Positions 5,681-12,135 of a DNA stretch of 12,135 bases are shown here, one piece after another (the stretch's first letter is position 1; every line of letters begins with the position of its first letter). The position numbers and the translations under genes were made by a program. The stretch is from contig DUHK01000007.1 in the NCBI GenBank assembly GCA_013330915.1, positions 1 through 12,135 of the forward strand, read 5' to 3'. This DNA is from Methanosphaera sp. (lineage in GTDB: Archaea; Methanobacteriota; Methanobacteria; Methanobacteriales; Methanobacteriaceae). The notes below the pieces were generated by a model. The model worked only from the letters and a program-made list of their open reading frames with translations. It searched no databases and was not told where the DNA came from.

Positions 5681-6445
5681 ATGACATATTATGATGATTT
5701 AACAAAAGATAATAAAAGAGTATCTATTTTTAAGGATGCCATAATAAGCGAAACTCATGGCATTACATATGATTTGGGTACTGGTTCCGGAATATTGGCA
5801 TCATTTGCTGCACCATATGCAAAAAAAGTCTATGCATTTGAAATAAATCCGTTAGTAATTAAGAAATATTCCGATGAATTATTAAATTCTCATGAAAACA
5901 TAACAATAATTGAAGCAGACTTAACAAATTATGTTTTCTGTGAAAAACCAGATGTAGTAATCTGTGAAATGTTGGATACTGCATTAATTGATGAGCAGCA
6001 GGTTCCAGTAATCAATAATGTACTAAAATACTCTAAAAAAGATACAATTATCATACCTAAATCAACATATGATACCATACAGGTCGGTTTTTCTAATAGA
6101 TCACACATAACATATAAGGAAGATGAAAATACATGTTTCAAATCATTTTCCGAAGAAATCAAATATAATTGTGTGGATTTTTATAAACAAACAAACCCTG
6201 AATTTGAAAAAGACATTCAAGTTGGGATTAGGGGATCGGGAGAGATAAATTCCCTGTTAATTACCACATATACTTATGTAACAGAAGATTTAATAACAGG
6301 TCCCACCCCTATGATGAATCCTCCATTATTGATACCTGTAAATAATATGGAAGTTACTGATGGAGATACTATTAACATAAGCTTAAAATATATTATGGGT
6401 GGTGGTTTAAATACAATCAAAGCAAATATACGAAAAATTATCTGA
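5681..6445 (+). CDS. SAM-dependent methyltransferase with PRMT-like architecture
   Basis: The 254-residue protein is probably cytoplasmic; its substrate is unknown. Class I motif I is DLGTGSGIL (31-39), followed by the acidic end of strand 2 at FEINP (Glu54) and EAD (Asp80). The next motif, CEMLDTALIDE, places Glu96 and Glu105 nine residues apart, as in the double-E loop that binds the substrate guanidinium in protein arginine methyltransferases. The N-terminal YYDDLTKDNKRVSIFKDAI and the segments IIIPKST (123-129) and ITGP...DGD near the C-terminus also follow the PRMT plan. The usual PRMT THW loop is not recognisable. Related archaeal proteins are usually labelled predicted RNA methylases, so RNA remains possible. 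The transcript is probably leaderless. The 3' end overlaps the next gene. Methyltransferase: high confidence; PRMT-like role: inference. Confidence 0.85.
   Translation: MTYYDDLTKDNKRVSIFKDAIISETHGITYDLGTGSGILASFAAPYAKKVYAFEINPLVIKKYSDELLNSHENITIIEADLTNYVFCEKPDVVICEMLDTALIDEQQVPVINNVLKYSKKDTIIIPKSTYDTIQVGFSNRSHITYKEDENTCFKSFSEEIKYNCVDFYKQTNPEFEKDIQVGIRGSGEINSLLITTYTYVTEDLITGPTPMMNPPLLIPVNNMEVTDGDTINISLKYIMGGGLNTIKANIRKII
6401..6405 (+). promoter_or_regulatory. Candidate GGTGG ribosome-binding site for hycI
   Basis: GGTGG lies inside the methyltransferase Gly codons, five bases ahead of the ATA at 6411. The same AGGTGG form serves cbiP (7-base spacing) and the ATP-grasp gene (4-base spacing) in this window. 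Because it also encodes Gly-Gly, its presence could be coincidental. Confidence 0.35.
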
Positions 6446-6914
6446 ATTTTTAAATGATTATGATAAACTCTTAATTTTTACTATAGGAAACTCATTTAGG
6501 GGAGATGATGGTCTGGGACCCTTATTGTCTGAAAACTTATATGAAAAATTAAGTAATTTGACATCTAAGAATACTGACAACGTTTTTTTATTAAATACTG
6601 AGTCCACTCCTGAAAATCATACTCATGAAATCAGAACATTACATCCATCACATATAATAATTATTGATGCTGTTGAATTTGAGGCTAATCCGGGTGAAAT
6701 GTTAATTATTCAAAAGGAACAAATTGATACATTCAATATTTCAACTCATTCCATGCCAATATCATTTATAATAAATTATATAGAAGAAACAATTGGAAGT
6801 AAAATAATGACTATTGGAATACAACCAAAAGAAATGAAATTGGTAAACATAATATCTGATGAAGTTAAAGAAAGTGTGGATGAATTATCCGATATGTTGG
6901 TAGAATTGGTGTAG
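6411..6914 (+). CDS. hycI: Hydrogenase maturation protease, HycI type, with non-standard start
   Basis: This is an endopeptidase of the HycI/HybD family, which trims the C-terminus of a [NiFe]-hydrogenase large subunit after nickel insertion. The family signature GNSFRGDDGLGP lies at 6486-6521, with metal-ligand Asp in GDD. Further ligands are Asp in IIDAVE (about 6666) and His in STHSMP (about 6747). TIGIQPKEM near 6813-6839 matches archaeal members. The first conventional start in frame is the TTG at 6525, which would delete the signature, so translation must begin earlier. Between the upstream in-frame stop (6408-6410) and 6525 there is no ATG, GTG or TTG. Candidates are ATA at 6411, five bases after GGTGG (6401-6405), giving 167 residues, or ATA at 6426 giving 162. 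Either overlaps the methyltransferase end. The stop is 8 bp from the ATP-grasp gene. Confidence 0.88.
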   Translation: MQSKQIYEKLSEFLNDYDKLLIFTIGNSFRGDDGLGPLLSENLYEKLSNLTSKNTDNVFLLNTESTPENHTHEIRTLHPSHIIIIDAVEFEANPGEMLIIQKEQIDTFNISTHSMPISFIINYIEETIGSKIMTIGIQPKEMKLVNIISDEVKESVDELSDMLVELV

Positions 6915-6922
6915 GTGGTTTT

Positions 6923-8077
6923 ATGAAAATATTATTTATAGGTTCAAGGTTATTTGATGATGCAGCATGGTATGCAAAAAGATTAGGCATAGAAACAATT
7001 ATTACAGAATCAAATGAAAATGCGGAAAATTTGGAATTGGCAGATAAACATTATATCGTTTCCAGAGGTATGGAAGAACCTATGGACATCGCAATTAAAG
7101 AAGAGGTTGATGCTGTTATTCCTCTGATAGGCATAGATCCACCACTTGTTGATGTTGGTAGGATGAAAGACACTCTCGAAGAAGAAAATGACATTCCTGT
7201 CATAGCAGCACCATACGATACGGCTTCTTTAGCTGCAAATAAATATGAAACCAAGGAATTGTTATGTGAAAACAATATTAAAACACCAAAATTCAATCAT
7301 TTGGATGAACCTTATGATGTGGATGATTTGGAAAGTCAATTACCTTTGGTGTTAAAGACTCCTGAAGGACAGGCTGGGAGGGGAGTTAAAATAGCATTGA
7401 CAAAAGATGACATTCTTGATTTCGTATCTGAAAAAAATAATATTTTCAGTGAAGAATTTGTTGAGGGTATGGAAGCTTCAATTGAAGTCTTGCGGTGGAA
7501 AAATCAGGTAGTTCCATTGGTTCCGGTGTATAAAGGTGACACCACACTTGAAGGAACACACCCATTATCCAAAATTAAACAAGCTCCATTAAATATTGAG
7601 GGTGTGGACAATGATAAACACAATCAATACATCAGAGATCTTGCTGTAAAACTGGCAAATCTTGTAGGTGTTGAAGGTACAATGGATATTGACATATTGC
7701 ATGATTCAAAATCAGGTGAAGATTTTGTAATAGAATTGAACACAAGACCAAGCGGAACCCGTTATATGACTGCAGCTTCCACAAACATATATCCAATATG
7801 TCAATTGATTGATATGGCCTGTGGAAATTGGTCCGCAAAAAAAGTTGAATCATCTATAAAAAATTATAATGCCACAGAATTGCCTGTAGGCGATTTTCCA
7901 ATAGATAAAATAGTACCTAAAGAGAAGGTTTTTGACGGTGACAATTCATATGTTGTTCATGGTCCGACACATTATCAGAGGGTAACTATCAGGGCAGATT
8001 CCCCAGAAAATCTTAACAAATTAACATATGATTTAGTGGAAGATTATGCTGCCAGAAACAATATAAATTTCTCCTAA
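6923..8077 (+). CDS. ATP-grasp ligase, CarB/PylC-like, probable pseudomurein pathway
   Basis: This 384-residue cytoplasmic enzyme should form a carboxylate-amine bond via an acyl phosphate. The N-terminal pre-ATP-grasp domain (1-100) begins MKILFIGSR. The ATP-grasp domain shows NKYETKELL (106-114), VLKTPEGQAGRGV (143-155) with the ATP-binding lysine and glycine loop, EEFVEG (177-182), and the metal-binding IELNTRPSG (270-278) with Glu271 and Asn273. CarB-type and PylC-type ligases share this layout, but this is far shorter than carbamoyl-phosphate synthase and no other pyrrolysine genes are present. ATP-grasp proteins of this kind occur in Methanobacteriales pseudomurein clusters with MraY-like and Mur-like genes, exactly its right-hand neighbours here. 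Its substrate is not established from sequence. AGGTGG at 6913-6918 supports the start, and its first bases overlap the hycI stop, so it is probably co-transcribed with hycI. Confidence 0.85.
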   Translation: MKILFIGSRLFDDAAWYAKRLGIETIITESNENAENLELADKHYIVSRGMEEPMDIAIKEEVDAVIPLIGIDPPLVDVGRMKDTLEEENDIPVIAAPYDTASLAANKYETKELLCENNIKTPKFNHLDEPYDVDDLESQLPLVLKTPEGQAGRGVKIALTKDDILDFVSEKNNIFSEEFVEGMEASIEVLRWKNQVVPLVPVYKGDTTLEGTHPLSKIKQAPLNIEGVDNDKHNQYIRDLAVKLANLVGVEGTMDIDILHDSKSGEDFVIELNTRPSGTRYMTAASTNIYPICQLIDMACGNWSAKKVESSIKNYNATELPVGDFPIDKIVPKEKVFDGDNSYVVHGPTHYQRVTIRADSPENLNKLTYDLVEDYAARNNINFS

Positions 8078-8130
8078 ACTCTCTAAACACCTTTTCTCTT
8101 AATTCCTTTCATTTTTCATTCTTTATAGTT
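8078..8130 (+). terminator. Pyrimidine-rich terminator after the ATP-grasp gene
   Basis: The stretch CCTTTTCTCTTAATTCC then TTTCATTTTTCATTCTTT has repeated T-runs directly after the stop codon, consistent with U-tract termination in archaea. No stable hairpin is visible. Confidence 0.4.
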
Positions 8131-8156
8131 ACTTATTTTAATCTTGAACTAGATAA

Positions 8157-8174
8157 TTAAATAATATAAATTTA
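8157..8174 (+). promoter_or_regulatory. Probable TATA region of the mraY-pMurE unit
   Basis: TTAAATAATATAAATTTA provides a TATA-like box about 30-45 bases before the ATG at 8204, giving a short leader that contains the G-rich ribosome-binding site. The exact box cannot be fixed. Confidence 0.35.
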
Positions 8175-8189
8175 TAGTTTTTTAACTTT

Positions 8190-8195
8190 GGGGGG
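8190..8195 (+). promoter_or_regulatory. Unusual all-G Shine-Dalgarno of the mraY-like gene
   Basis: GGGGGG followed by TTAAAAAT and ATG is the only purine-rich site here and is well spaced (8 bases). It lacks the central A of GGAGG, so pairing with 16S rRNA would need a mismatch or G-U pairs. Confidence 0.5.
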
Positions 8196-8203
8196 TTAAA
8201 AAT

Positions 8204-9286
8204 ATGATTAGTCAAATTGACGTACTAATCTTTATATTAACAATAGTGGTAACAGCATTATTCACAGCAGCTGTTAGACGTGAATTGTTATTGGCAGATA
8301 TCCGTGATAATCCTATTGTTTCAGAACATAGGCAAAAAAGTGGAACACCTACGATGGGTGGTTTTGGAATATTGATTGGTGTTGCTTTAATAGCACTGGT
8401 CACTTTTACATGGAATTCCGTTAGTTATTTACACATAACGGTATTCATGATGTTTGTTGCAGGTATTTTTGGTATGTTTGATGATTTGCTTGGATTTAAA
8501 GTAAAAGAATACCAAAAAGTTGTAAGAAATAATGGTGATGAACCGGTTCAGATAGGATTATTGTCTTTACAGCCTGGAGAAGAAGCAAGAGTTGCTTCAC
8601 CTCAAGCTAAAAAGGATTATGCTGAAATTGTCGAAAAGGATCATAAATTAGAATTAATTGATGAAATCCCTATTAAAACCGAAACTTCAGAAACATATAA
8701 GTTATTCACCCAATTTATATTGGCATGTTTCCTTATAGTTCCTGGTGTTTTATCAACTAATGTTAGTGGAATTGAAATTGGTTTGCTGATGATTCCTTTG
8801 GCAATAATGGCAATAATCGGTTCAATTAATGCAGTTAATCTGATTGATGGGATGGATGGTTTGGCAGCAGGTATTATAGCTATAGCATCTATTGCATCAG
8901 CCCTTTATTCTGGTGTGGTGACCGGATCTGTGGCATCATTACCATTTGTGGTACTTGCAGGAGCATGTGTGGGATTTTTAGTTTTAAACCATTATCCTGC
9001 AAAAATATTCATGGGGGATACAGGATCTTATGCATTAGGTACAGGTTATATGGTTGCTGCATTATTGGGTAATTCATTGATTTTTTCAATTATAGCCTTG
9101 GCAGTACCAATCATATCTGTAGTAATTAGTTTATTACACAGAGCACACGTGATAACCTTGCCTGTAGAACCATTACATCATACCTTAAACTATCATGGTA
9201 TGTCAGAACAAAAGATTATATTATTATACTGGGGAGTTACGTTAATAGTATCTGTAATCGCTTTATTCTTATTTGGAATAATCTGA
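8204..9286 (+). CDS. MraY-like glycosyl-1-phosphate transferase (pseudomurein lipid carrier step)
   Basis: This 360-residue polytopic membrane protein of the MraY/WecA/GPT family transfers a sugar-1-phosphate, probably with its peptide, from a UDP carrier to a polyprenyl phosphate on the inner face of the membrane. About ten hydrophobic helices are visible. Family motifs occur in order: SGTPTMGG (46-53), Mg-binding FDDLLG (92-97), NAVNLIDGMDGLAAG (209-223), KIFMGDTGS (267-275), and the His-rich LHHTLNYHG (324-332) matching the MraY HHH loop. Between the DD motif and the next helix (about 99-165) lies a hydrophilic segment much longer than in bacterial MraY. It is followed 22 bp later by a Mur ligase gene, which supports a role in pseudomurein rather than N-glycan synthesis. 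The start has a GGGGGG ribosome-binding site. Confidence 0.93.
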   Translation: MISQIDVLIFILTIVVTALFTAAVRRELLLADIRDNPIVSEHRQKSGTPTMGGFGILIGVALIALVTFTWNSVSYLHITVFMMFVAGIFGMFDDLLGFKVKEYQKVVRNNGDEPVQIGLLSLQPGEEARVASPQAKKDYAEIVEKDHKLELIDEIPIKTETSETYKLFTQFILACFLIVPGVLSTNVSGIEIGLLMIPLAIMAIIGSINAVNLIDGMDGLAAGIIAIASIASALYSGVVTGSVASLPFVVLAGACVGFLVLNHYPAKIFMGDTGSYALGTGYMVAALLGNSLIFSIIALAVPIISVVISLLHRAHVITLPVEPLHHTLNYHGMSEQKIILLYWGVTLIVSVIALFLFGII

Positions 9287-9308
9287 TTTAATTAATTGAG
9301 GAATAGAA

Positions 9309-10772
9309 ATGAGTAATCTGAACACAGTAGATTTGTCTAAAAAAGTAAAAGGAACATTATATGGTCCAAATGAAGCATTGGATGGAAATTTTACTTTTCT
9401 TAATAAGGCATCTAAAGACGATATCGTTATAAGACATTGGATAAATGGGAAAGGTATTCAAATAGCTCATGAAAAAGAAGTTTCTTGTTTAATTACACAA
9501 AATCCTCAGGAAAATGCTATAGAAATAGCAAAAGAGTTAAATTTACCATTAATTGTTACTGATCATATTGAATACGCAACAGCATACGCATTGAAATGTT
9601 CAGTTCAAAAGTATGCTAAAAATGCTTTTAAAATGTCTGTAACAGGAACCAATGGTAAATCCACAACAACTCACCTTCTTTTCACTATTTTTTCTGATAT
9701 GGGATTCAACACGTATACAAATACTGATGCGGAATCTGAAGGCAATACATTAATTGATCCACGTGTTTCCGATGAACTTGCAGATTATTATAATAAAAAT
9801 GGAAACATTGATGTAATAGCACTGGAAGTTTCTGAAGTTCAGGGATGGGATGATAAATTAATGAACAATCATTCATGTCAAATGATAAATGCCCTTGGTT
9901 CGGACGTTGCAGTAATTACCAACGCTTCTTTTGATCATATGAATCTGGTGGAATCATTTGATGAATTATTGTATGAAATATCAGGGGCTGCAAGAGCTTT
10001 AAAAATGCAGGATAAAGAAACGTTACTGGTACTTAACTACGAAGATGAAAACATTAGAAAAATGGCTGAAGTGGTTGGGGATAACAGCAACGTTAAGGTA
10101 ATGTATTTTGGAGATTATGGTGCATCACATCTTTTGGATATTTCATATAAGGAAAAAATTGGAATATTCTCTGGAGATGAACTTTATGTGTCATATGATG
10201 ATTTACCGTTCACATCAAATCATTTTATTCAGGATATCATGGCTGCACTGGCTGTTTGTGAATATAAGTCATTGGACAGGACAGCGGTTGTTTCTTCATT
10301 AAAAAACTACAAACCATTGGCAAGACGTTTTATAAAACTTCGAGAAAATCCAATAATTATAGATGATTTTGCTCACAATCCTTCAGGTATTCATTTAACG
10401 ATTGAAAATGGTGCCAAGTTAGGTGAACATCTCTTCGTCATAGATGCGATAAGGGGAAGCCGTGGGGAGGAAATCAATAAGGAAATAGCTGAAGCATTGG
10501 TGGAAGTGTTAAACCAGCAGGAAAATTATACATTAATATTAACAACCAGTAATGATGTTGTAAATAATCTTAACACAGTTACGGATTCGGAACTGGATAT
10601 ATTTACTGGTGTATTGGATGAAAATGCAATTTCATATGAACTATTTGATACTCTGGAGGAATCATTGATTTCCACATTCAATGGAGCAAACGAAACGGAT
10701 GTAATACTCTTATTGGGTGCACAGGGAATGGATCCTGCCAGAAATATTTTGGAAGAAAAGGAAATCATATAA
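9309..10772 (+). CDS. pMurE: MurE-type pseudomurein peptide ligase
   Basis: This 487-residue cytoplasmic Mur ligase adds an amino acid to a growing UDP-linked peptide by ATP-driven acyl phosphate chemistry. The three Mur domains are visible. An N-terminal UDP-substrate domain (1-105) includes KASKDDIVIRHW. The central ATPase has P-loop VTGTNGKSTTTH (111-122), LEVSEVQGW (172-180) and ITNASFDHMNL (203-213). The C-terminal domain contains ARRF (338-341), IIDDFAHNPSGIH (350-362; the DYAHxP equivalent) and DAIRGSRG (379-386). The start follows TTGAGG at 9296-9301 with seven-base spacing. With the MraY-like gene just upstream it forms a two-gene operon. Pseudomurein peptide ligases of this type are known in Methanobacteriales. 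Which residue it adds cannot be read from sequence, so the pMurE label is a family-level assignment. Confidence 0.9.
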   Translation: MSNLNTVDLSKKVKGTLYGPNEALDGNFTFLNKASKDDIVIRHWINGKGIQIAHEKEVSCLITQNPQENAIEIAKELNLPLIVTDHIEYATAYALKCSVQKYAKNAFKMSVTGTNGKSTTTHLLFTIFSDMGFNTYTNTDAESEGNTLIDPRVSDELADYYNKNGNIDVIALEVSEVQGWDDKLMNNHSCQMINALGSDVAVITNASFDHMNLVESFDELLYEISGAARALKMQDKETLLVLNYEDENIRKMAEVVGDNSNVKVMYFGDYGASHLLDISYKEKIGIFSGDELYVSYDDLPFTSNHFIQDIMAALAVCEYKSLDRTAVVSSLKNYKPLARRFIKLRENPIIIDDFAHNPSGIHLTIENGAKLGEHLFVIDAIRGSRGEEINKEIAEALVEVLNQQENYTLILTTSNDVVNNLNTVTDSELDIFTGVLDENAISYELFDTLEESLISTFNGANETDVILLLGAQGMDPARNILEEKEII

Positions 10773-10773
10773 C

Positions 10774-10800
10774 TTATTTTTCTATTTTTATTTTCTTTTA
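10774..10800 (+). terminator. T-rich terminator after the pMurE-like gene
   Basis: TTATTTTTCTATTTTTATTTT lies directly after the stop codon; serial T5 runs are the expected archaeal intrinsic termination signal. Confidence 0.5.
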
Positions 10801-10962
10801 TTAACTTCATTATAATTTATAAACTCATTTAATTTCTAATATCTGTTTAAACAGGGATTTTTTAAGTAATATTTATCTTTAGGAAAATATTATTTATTAT
10901 AAAAAAAAGATATTAAACTAAGATATTATAGTAATGTTTTTTTAAAAAATTATTTTAATTAA

Positions 10963-10970
10963 GGAAGGAG
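10963..10970 (+). promoter_or_regulatory. Shine-Dalgarno GGAAGGAG deciding the TTG start of the pMurC-like gene
   Basis: This strong purine site precedes TTGTTTTTT and then TTG-TTG-AAT. There is no in-frame ATG near it and the Rossmann motif begins a few codons later, so a TTG start at 10980 (9-base spacing) or 10983 is required. Confidence 0.6.
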
Positions 10971-10979
10971 TTGTTTTTT

Positions 10980-12135
10980 TTGTTGAATTTTAAAAATTGC
11001 GTAGTGATTGGTGCCGGTAATGCTGGAAGGCCAGTTGCCCGATTATTAAATCATCAGGGTAAAAATGTAACAATTGTGGATTCAAAAAAATATGAAGAAT
11101 TTACAGAAATAAGAAAGGATATGTTGGATGTTCTAAAAAGTGAGGGTGTCAACCTGGATTTGGGTGTTGATAATCCTGACATTTCAGAGTATGATGCTAT
11201 ATATCTAGCACCTACAATACCTGAATCTGCTCCAATATATCAGCAAATCAAGGAAAATGATATAACAGTCATTACCAGAAAAACAATCAGTGATTTAATA
11301 AACACCATTATTGACATGGACAAAATAGGAATCACAGGGTCATATGGTAAAACGACAACAACAACCATGATTACTCACATCTTCAAAAAAGCAGGATATA
11401 AAGTTTATCAATGCTCTTCCATGAAATGGAACCTGGTAAGTGAAGCAATAGTGGATGATATAGTTCGTGGAGAATACAAAGGAGCTGATTTGGCTATACT
11501 TGAATTACCTCATGGAACCTTGGGTTTATTAGGTGATTTGGAATTAAAACTGGGAGTAATCACCAATTTACATCAGGAACATTTAAGTGAATTCAACGGG
11601 TCAATGCAAAAATATGTGGATAGGAAATCATTGATTTTAGACATGTGTGACAAATTGGTTGCAAACATTCAATGTGCTGATTTATTAACGTATAAAAGGG
11701 AAGATACAATATACTTTGATTTTGAAAACAATAATCAGGATGCTGATAGAAACAAATACTCCCCTAAATACAGGGCTTCATACGATGAAGGAAATTATGT
11801 TTTCAAAGTATGTGGTGACAACCCAATGGAAAAAACAGATATAAACATAGATACCGTAGCATCATATAATTATGCTAATTTGACCGCAGCAATAGCGGTA
11901 TCTTTGGAATATGGCATATCATGGGAAACAATTAAGGAAGGTCTGGAATTATTCACAGGTGTGAGTGGAAGGATGGAACATCTGGGAACTTTCAATGGTG
12001 TCGAAGCATACTTCGATTCATCATGTTCTGAATTATCCATCAGACAGGCTCTTGATTTCATTAAGGATGAGAATATAATAGTTGTATTCGGTTGTGTGGA
12101 TTCAACAACAATACGTGACAATCAAGAAAGTGGTA
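10980..12135 (+). CDS. pMurC: MurC-like pseudomurein ligase with N-terminal Rossmann domain (3' end beyond window)
   Basis: About 385 residues are visible, with no stop before the window edge. Residues 5-100 form a Rossmann-like domain with VVIGAGNAGRPVARLL (8-23), as in MurC/MurD-type enzymes. The ATPase P-loop is GITGSYGKTTTT (117-128), with Tyr where Mur ligases usually have Asn. VITNLHQEHLSEF (193-205) and DRKSLIL (214-220) match the DH motif and the region of the carbamylated lysine. TGVSGRMEHLG (326-336) is the equivalent of the RRFE turn. The next motif, normally DYAHxP, reads FDSSCSELS (345-353). The start is a TTG: GGAAGGAG (10963-10970) is nine bases before TTG 10980, and TTG 10983 is also possible. 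It has its own likely promoter. Mur ligase is secure; pMurC rather than another archaeal Mur paralogue is probable from the N-terminal domain. Confidence 0.88.
   Translation, partial: MLNFKNCVVIGAGNAGRPVARLLNHQGKNVTIVDSKKYEEFTEIRKDMLDVLKSEGVNLDLGVDNPDISEYDAIYLAPTIPESAPIYQQIKENDITVITRKTISDLINTIIDMDKIGITGSYGKTTTTTMITHIFKKAGYKVYQCSSMKWNLVSEAIVDDIVRGEYKGADLAILELPHGTLGLLGDLELKLGVITNLHQEHLSEFNGSMQKYVDRKSLILDMCDKLVANIQCADLLTYKREDTIYFDFENNNQDADRNKYSPKYRASYDEGNYVFKVCGDNPMEKTDINIDTVASYNYANLTAAIAVSLEYGISWETIKEGLELFTGVSGRMEHLGTFNGVEAYFDSSCSELSIRQALDFIKDENIIVVFGCVDSTTIRDNQESG

Larger units (their letters stand above)
10773..10979. other. AT-rich spacer between pMurE-like and pMurC-like genes
   Basis: It begins with T-runs (10776-10800, likely pMurE terminator). 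It then holds a perfect 12-bp palindrome CTGTTTAAACAG (10843-10854) and a 13-base-spaced direct repeat AAGATATTA (10907-10915 and 10920-10928). The second copy overlaps the TATA-like GATATTATAG (10922-10931 region), which probably drives the next gene. No ORF with a ribosome-binding site is seen. Confidence 0.4.

Noticed and set aside
6525..6914. TTG at 6525 as the start of the hydrogenase maturation gene
   Set aside because: It would remove GNSFRGDDGLGP, the defining metal-binding motif of the family, which is intact and in frame upstream.
6923..8077. PylC (pyrrolysine synthesis) identity for the ATP-grasp gene
   Set aside because: No pylB, pylD, pylS or tRNA-Pyl nearby, and the neighbours are pseudomurein genes; only the fold-level similarity is supported.
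10843..10854. 12-bp palindrome CTGTTTAAACAG between the two Mur ligase genes
   Set aside because: A single short palindrome without a second copy, and its place relative to the promoter is unclear. Recorded in the spacer entry but too weak for a finding.

Overview
The window is strongly AT-rich archaeal DNA, almost certainly from a methanogen of the order Methanobacteriales and most like Methanosphaera. This is judged from gene content and base composition; no database search was possible. The pointers are a membrane-anchored archaeal LonB protease, cobyric acid synthase, NikR, a HycI-type hydrogenase maturation protease, two tRNA-Gly genes without encoded CCA, archaeal TATA/BRE promoters, and above all MraY-like and Mur-ligase-like genes. 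In archaea that last combination marks the pseudomurein cell-wall pathway.

Layout. Positions 1-923 (minus) hold the N-terminal two thirds of lonB, cut by the window edge. A 272-bp divergent spacer separates it from cbiP/cobQ (1196-2713, plus). cbiP converges on a VWA-domain gene (2710-3822, minus), and the two stop codons share TTAA. The VWA gene is the second gene of a pair led by a TrkA-type RCK protein (3836-4489, minus). Two tandem tRNA-Gly genes follow (4739-4812 UCC and 4834-4907 GCC, minus), with a clear stable-RNA promoter. It faces away from nikR (5137-5559, plus) across a palindrome-rich spacer.

From nikR rightwards everything is on the plus strand. A PRMT-like methyltransferase gene with a predicted leaderless transcript (5681-6445) overlaps a hycI-like gene (true start upstream of the first conventional start codon, to 6914). 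An 8-bp gap leads to a CarB/PylC-like ATP-grasp ligase (6923-8077). A new transcription unit then carries an MraY-like glycosyl-1-phosphate transferase (8204-9286) and a MurE-type ligase (9309-10772). After a 207-bp spacer comes a MurC-like ligase with an N-terminal Rossmann domain (10980 to the end, partial).

How they work together. The ATP-grasp, MraY-like, pMurE-like and pMurC-like genes form a pseudomurein precursor block: peptide ligation plus transfer of the sugar-peptide to the lipid carrier. nikR and hycI suggest a nickel/[NiFe]-hydrogenase theme next to it, and cbiP belongs to corrinoid synthesis, which methanogens need for methyl transfer.

The most unusual signals are: (i) two genes, lonB and hycI, whose conserved domains demand a start upstream of any ATG/GTG/TTG, each with an AUA codon spaced correctly behind a Shine-Dalgarno-like sequence; (ii) an archaeal protein with the overall plan of a protein arginine methyltransferase, including an E-x8-E double-E loop; (iii) related palindromes flanking the nikR TATA box; and (iv) a long hydrophilic insertion in the MraY-like enzyme.
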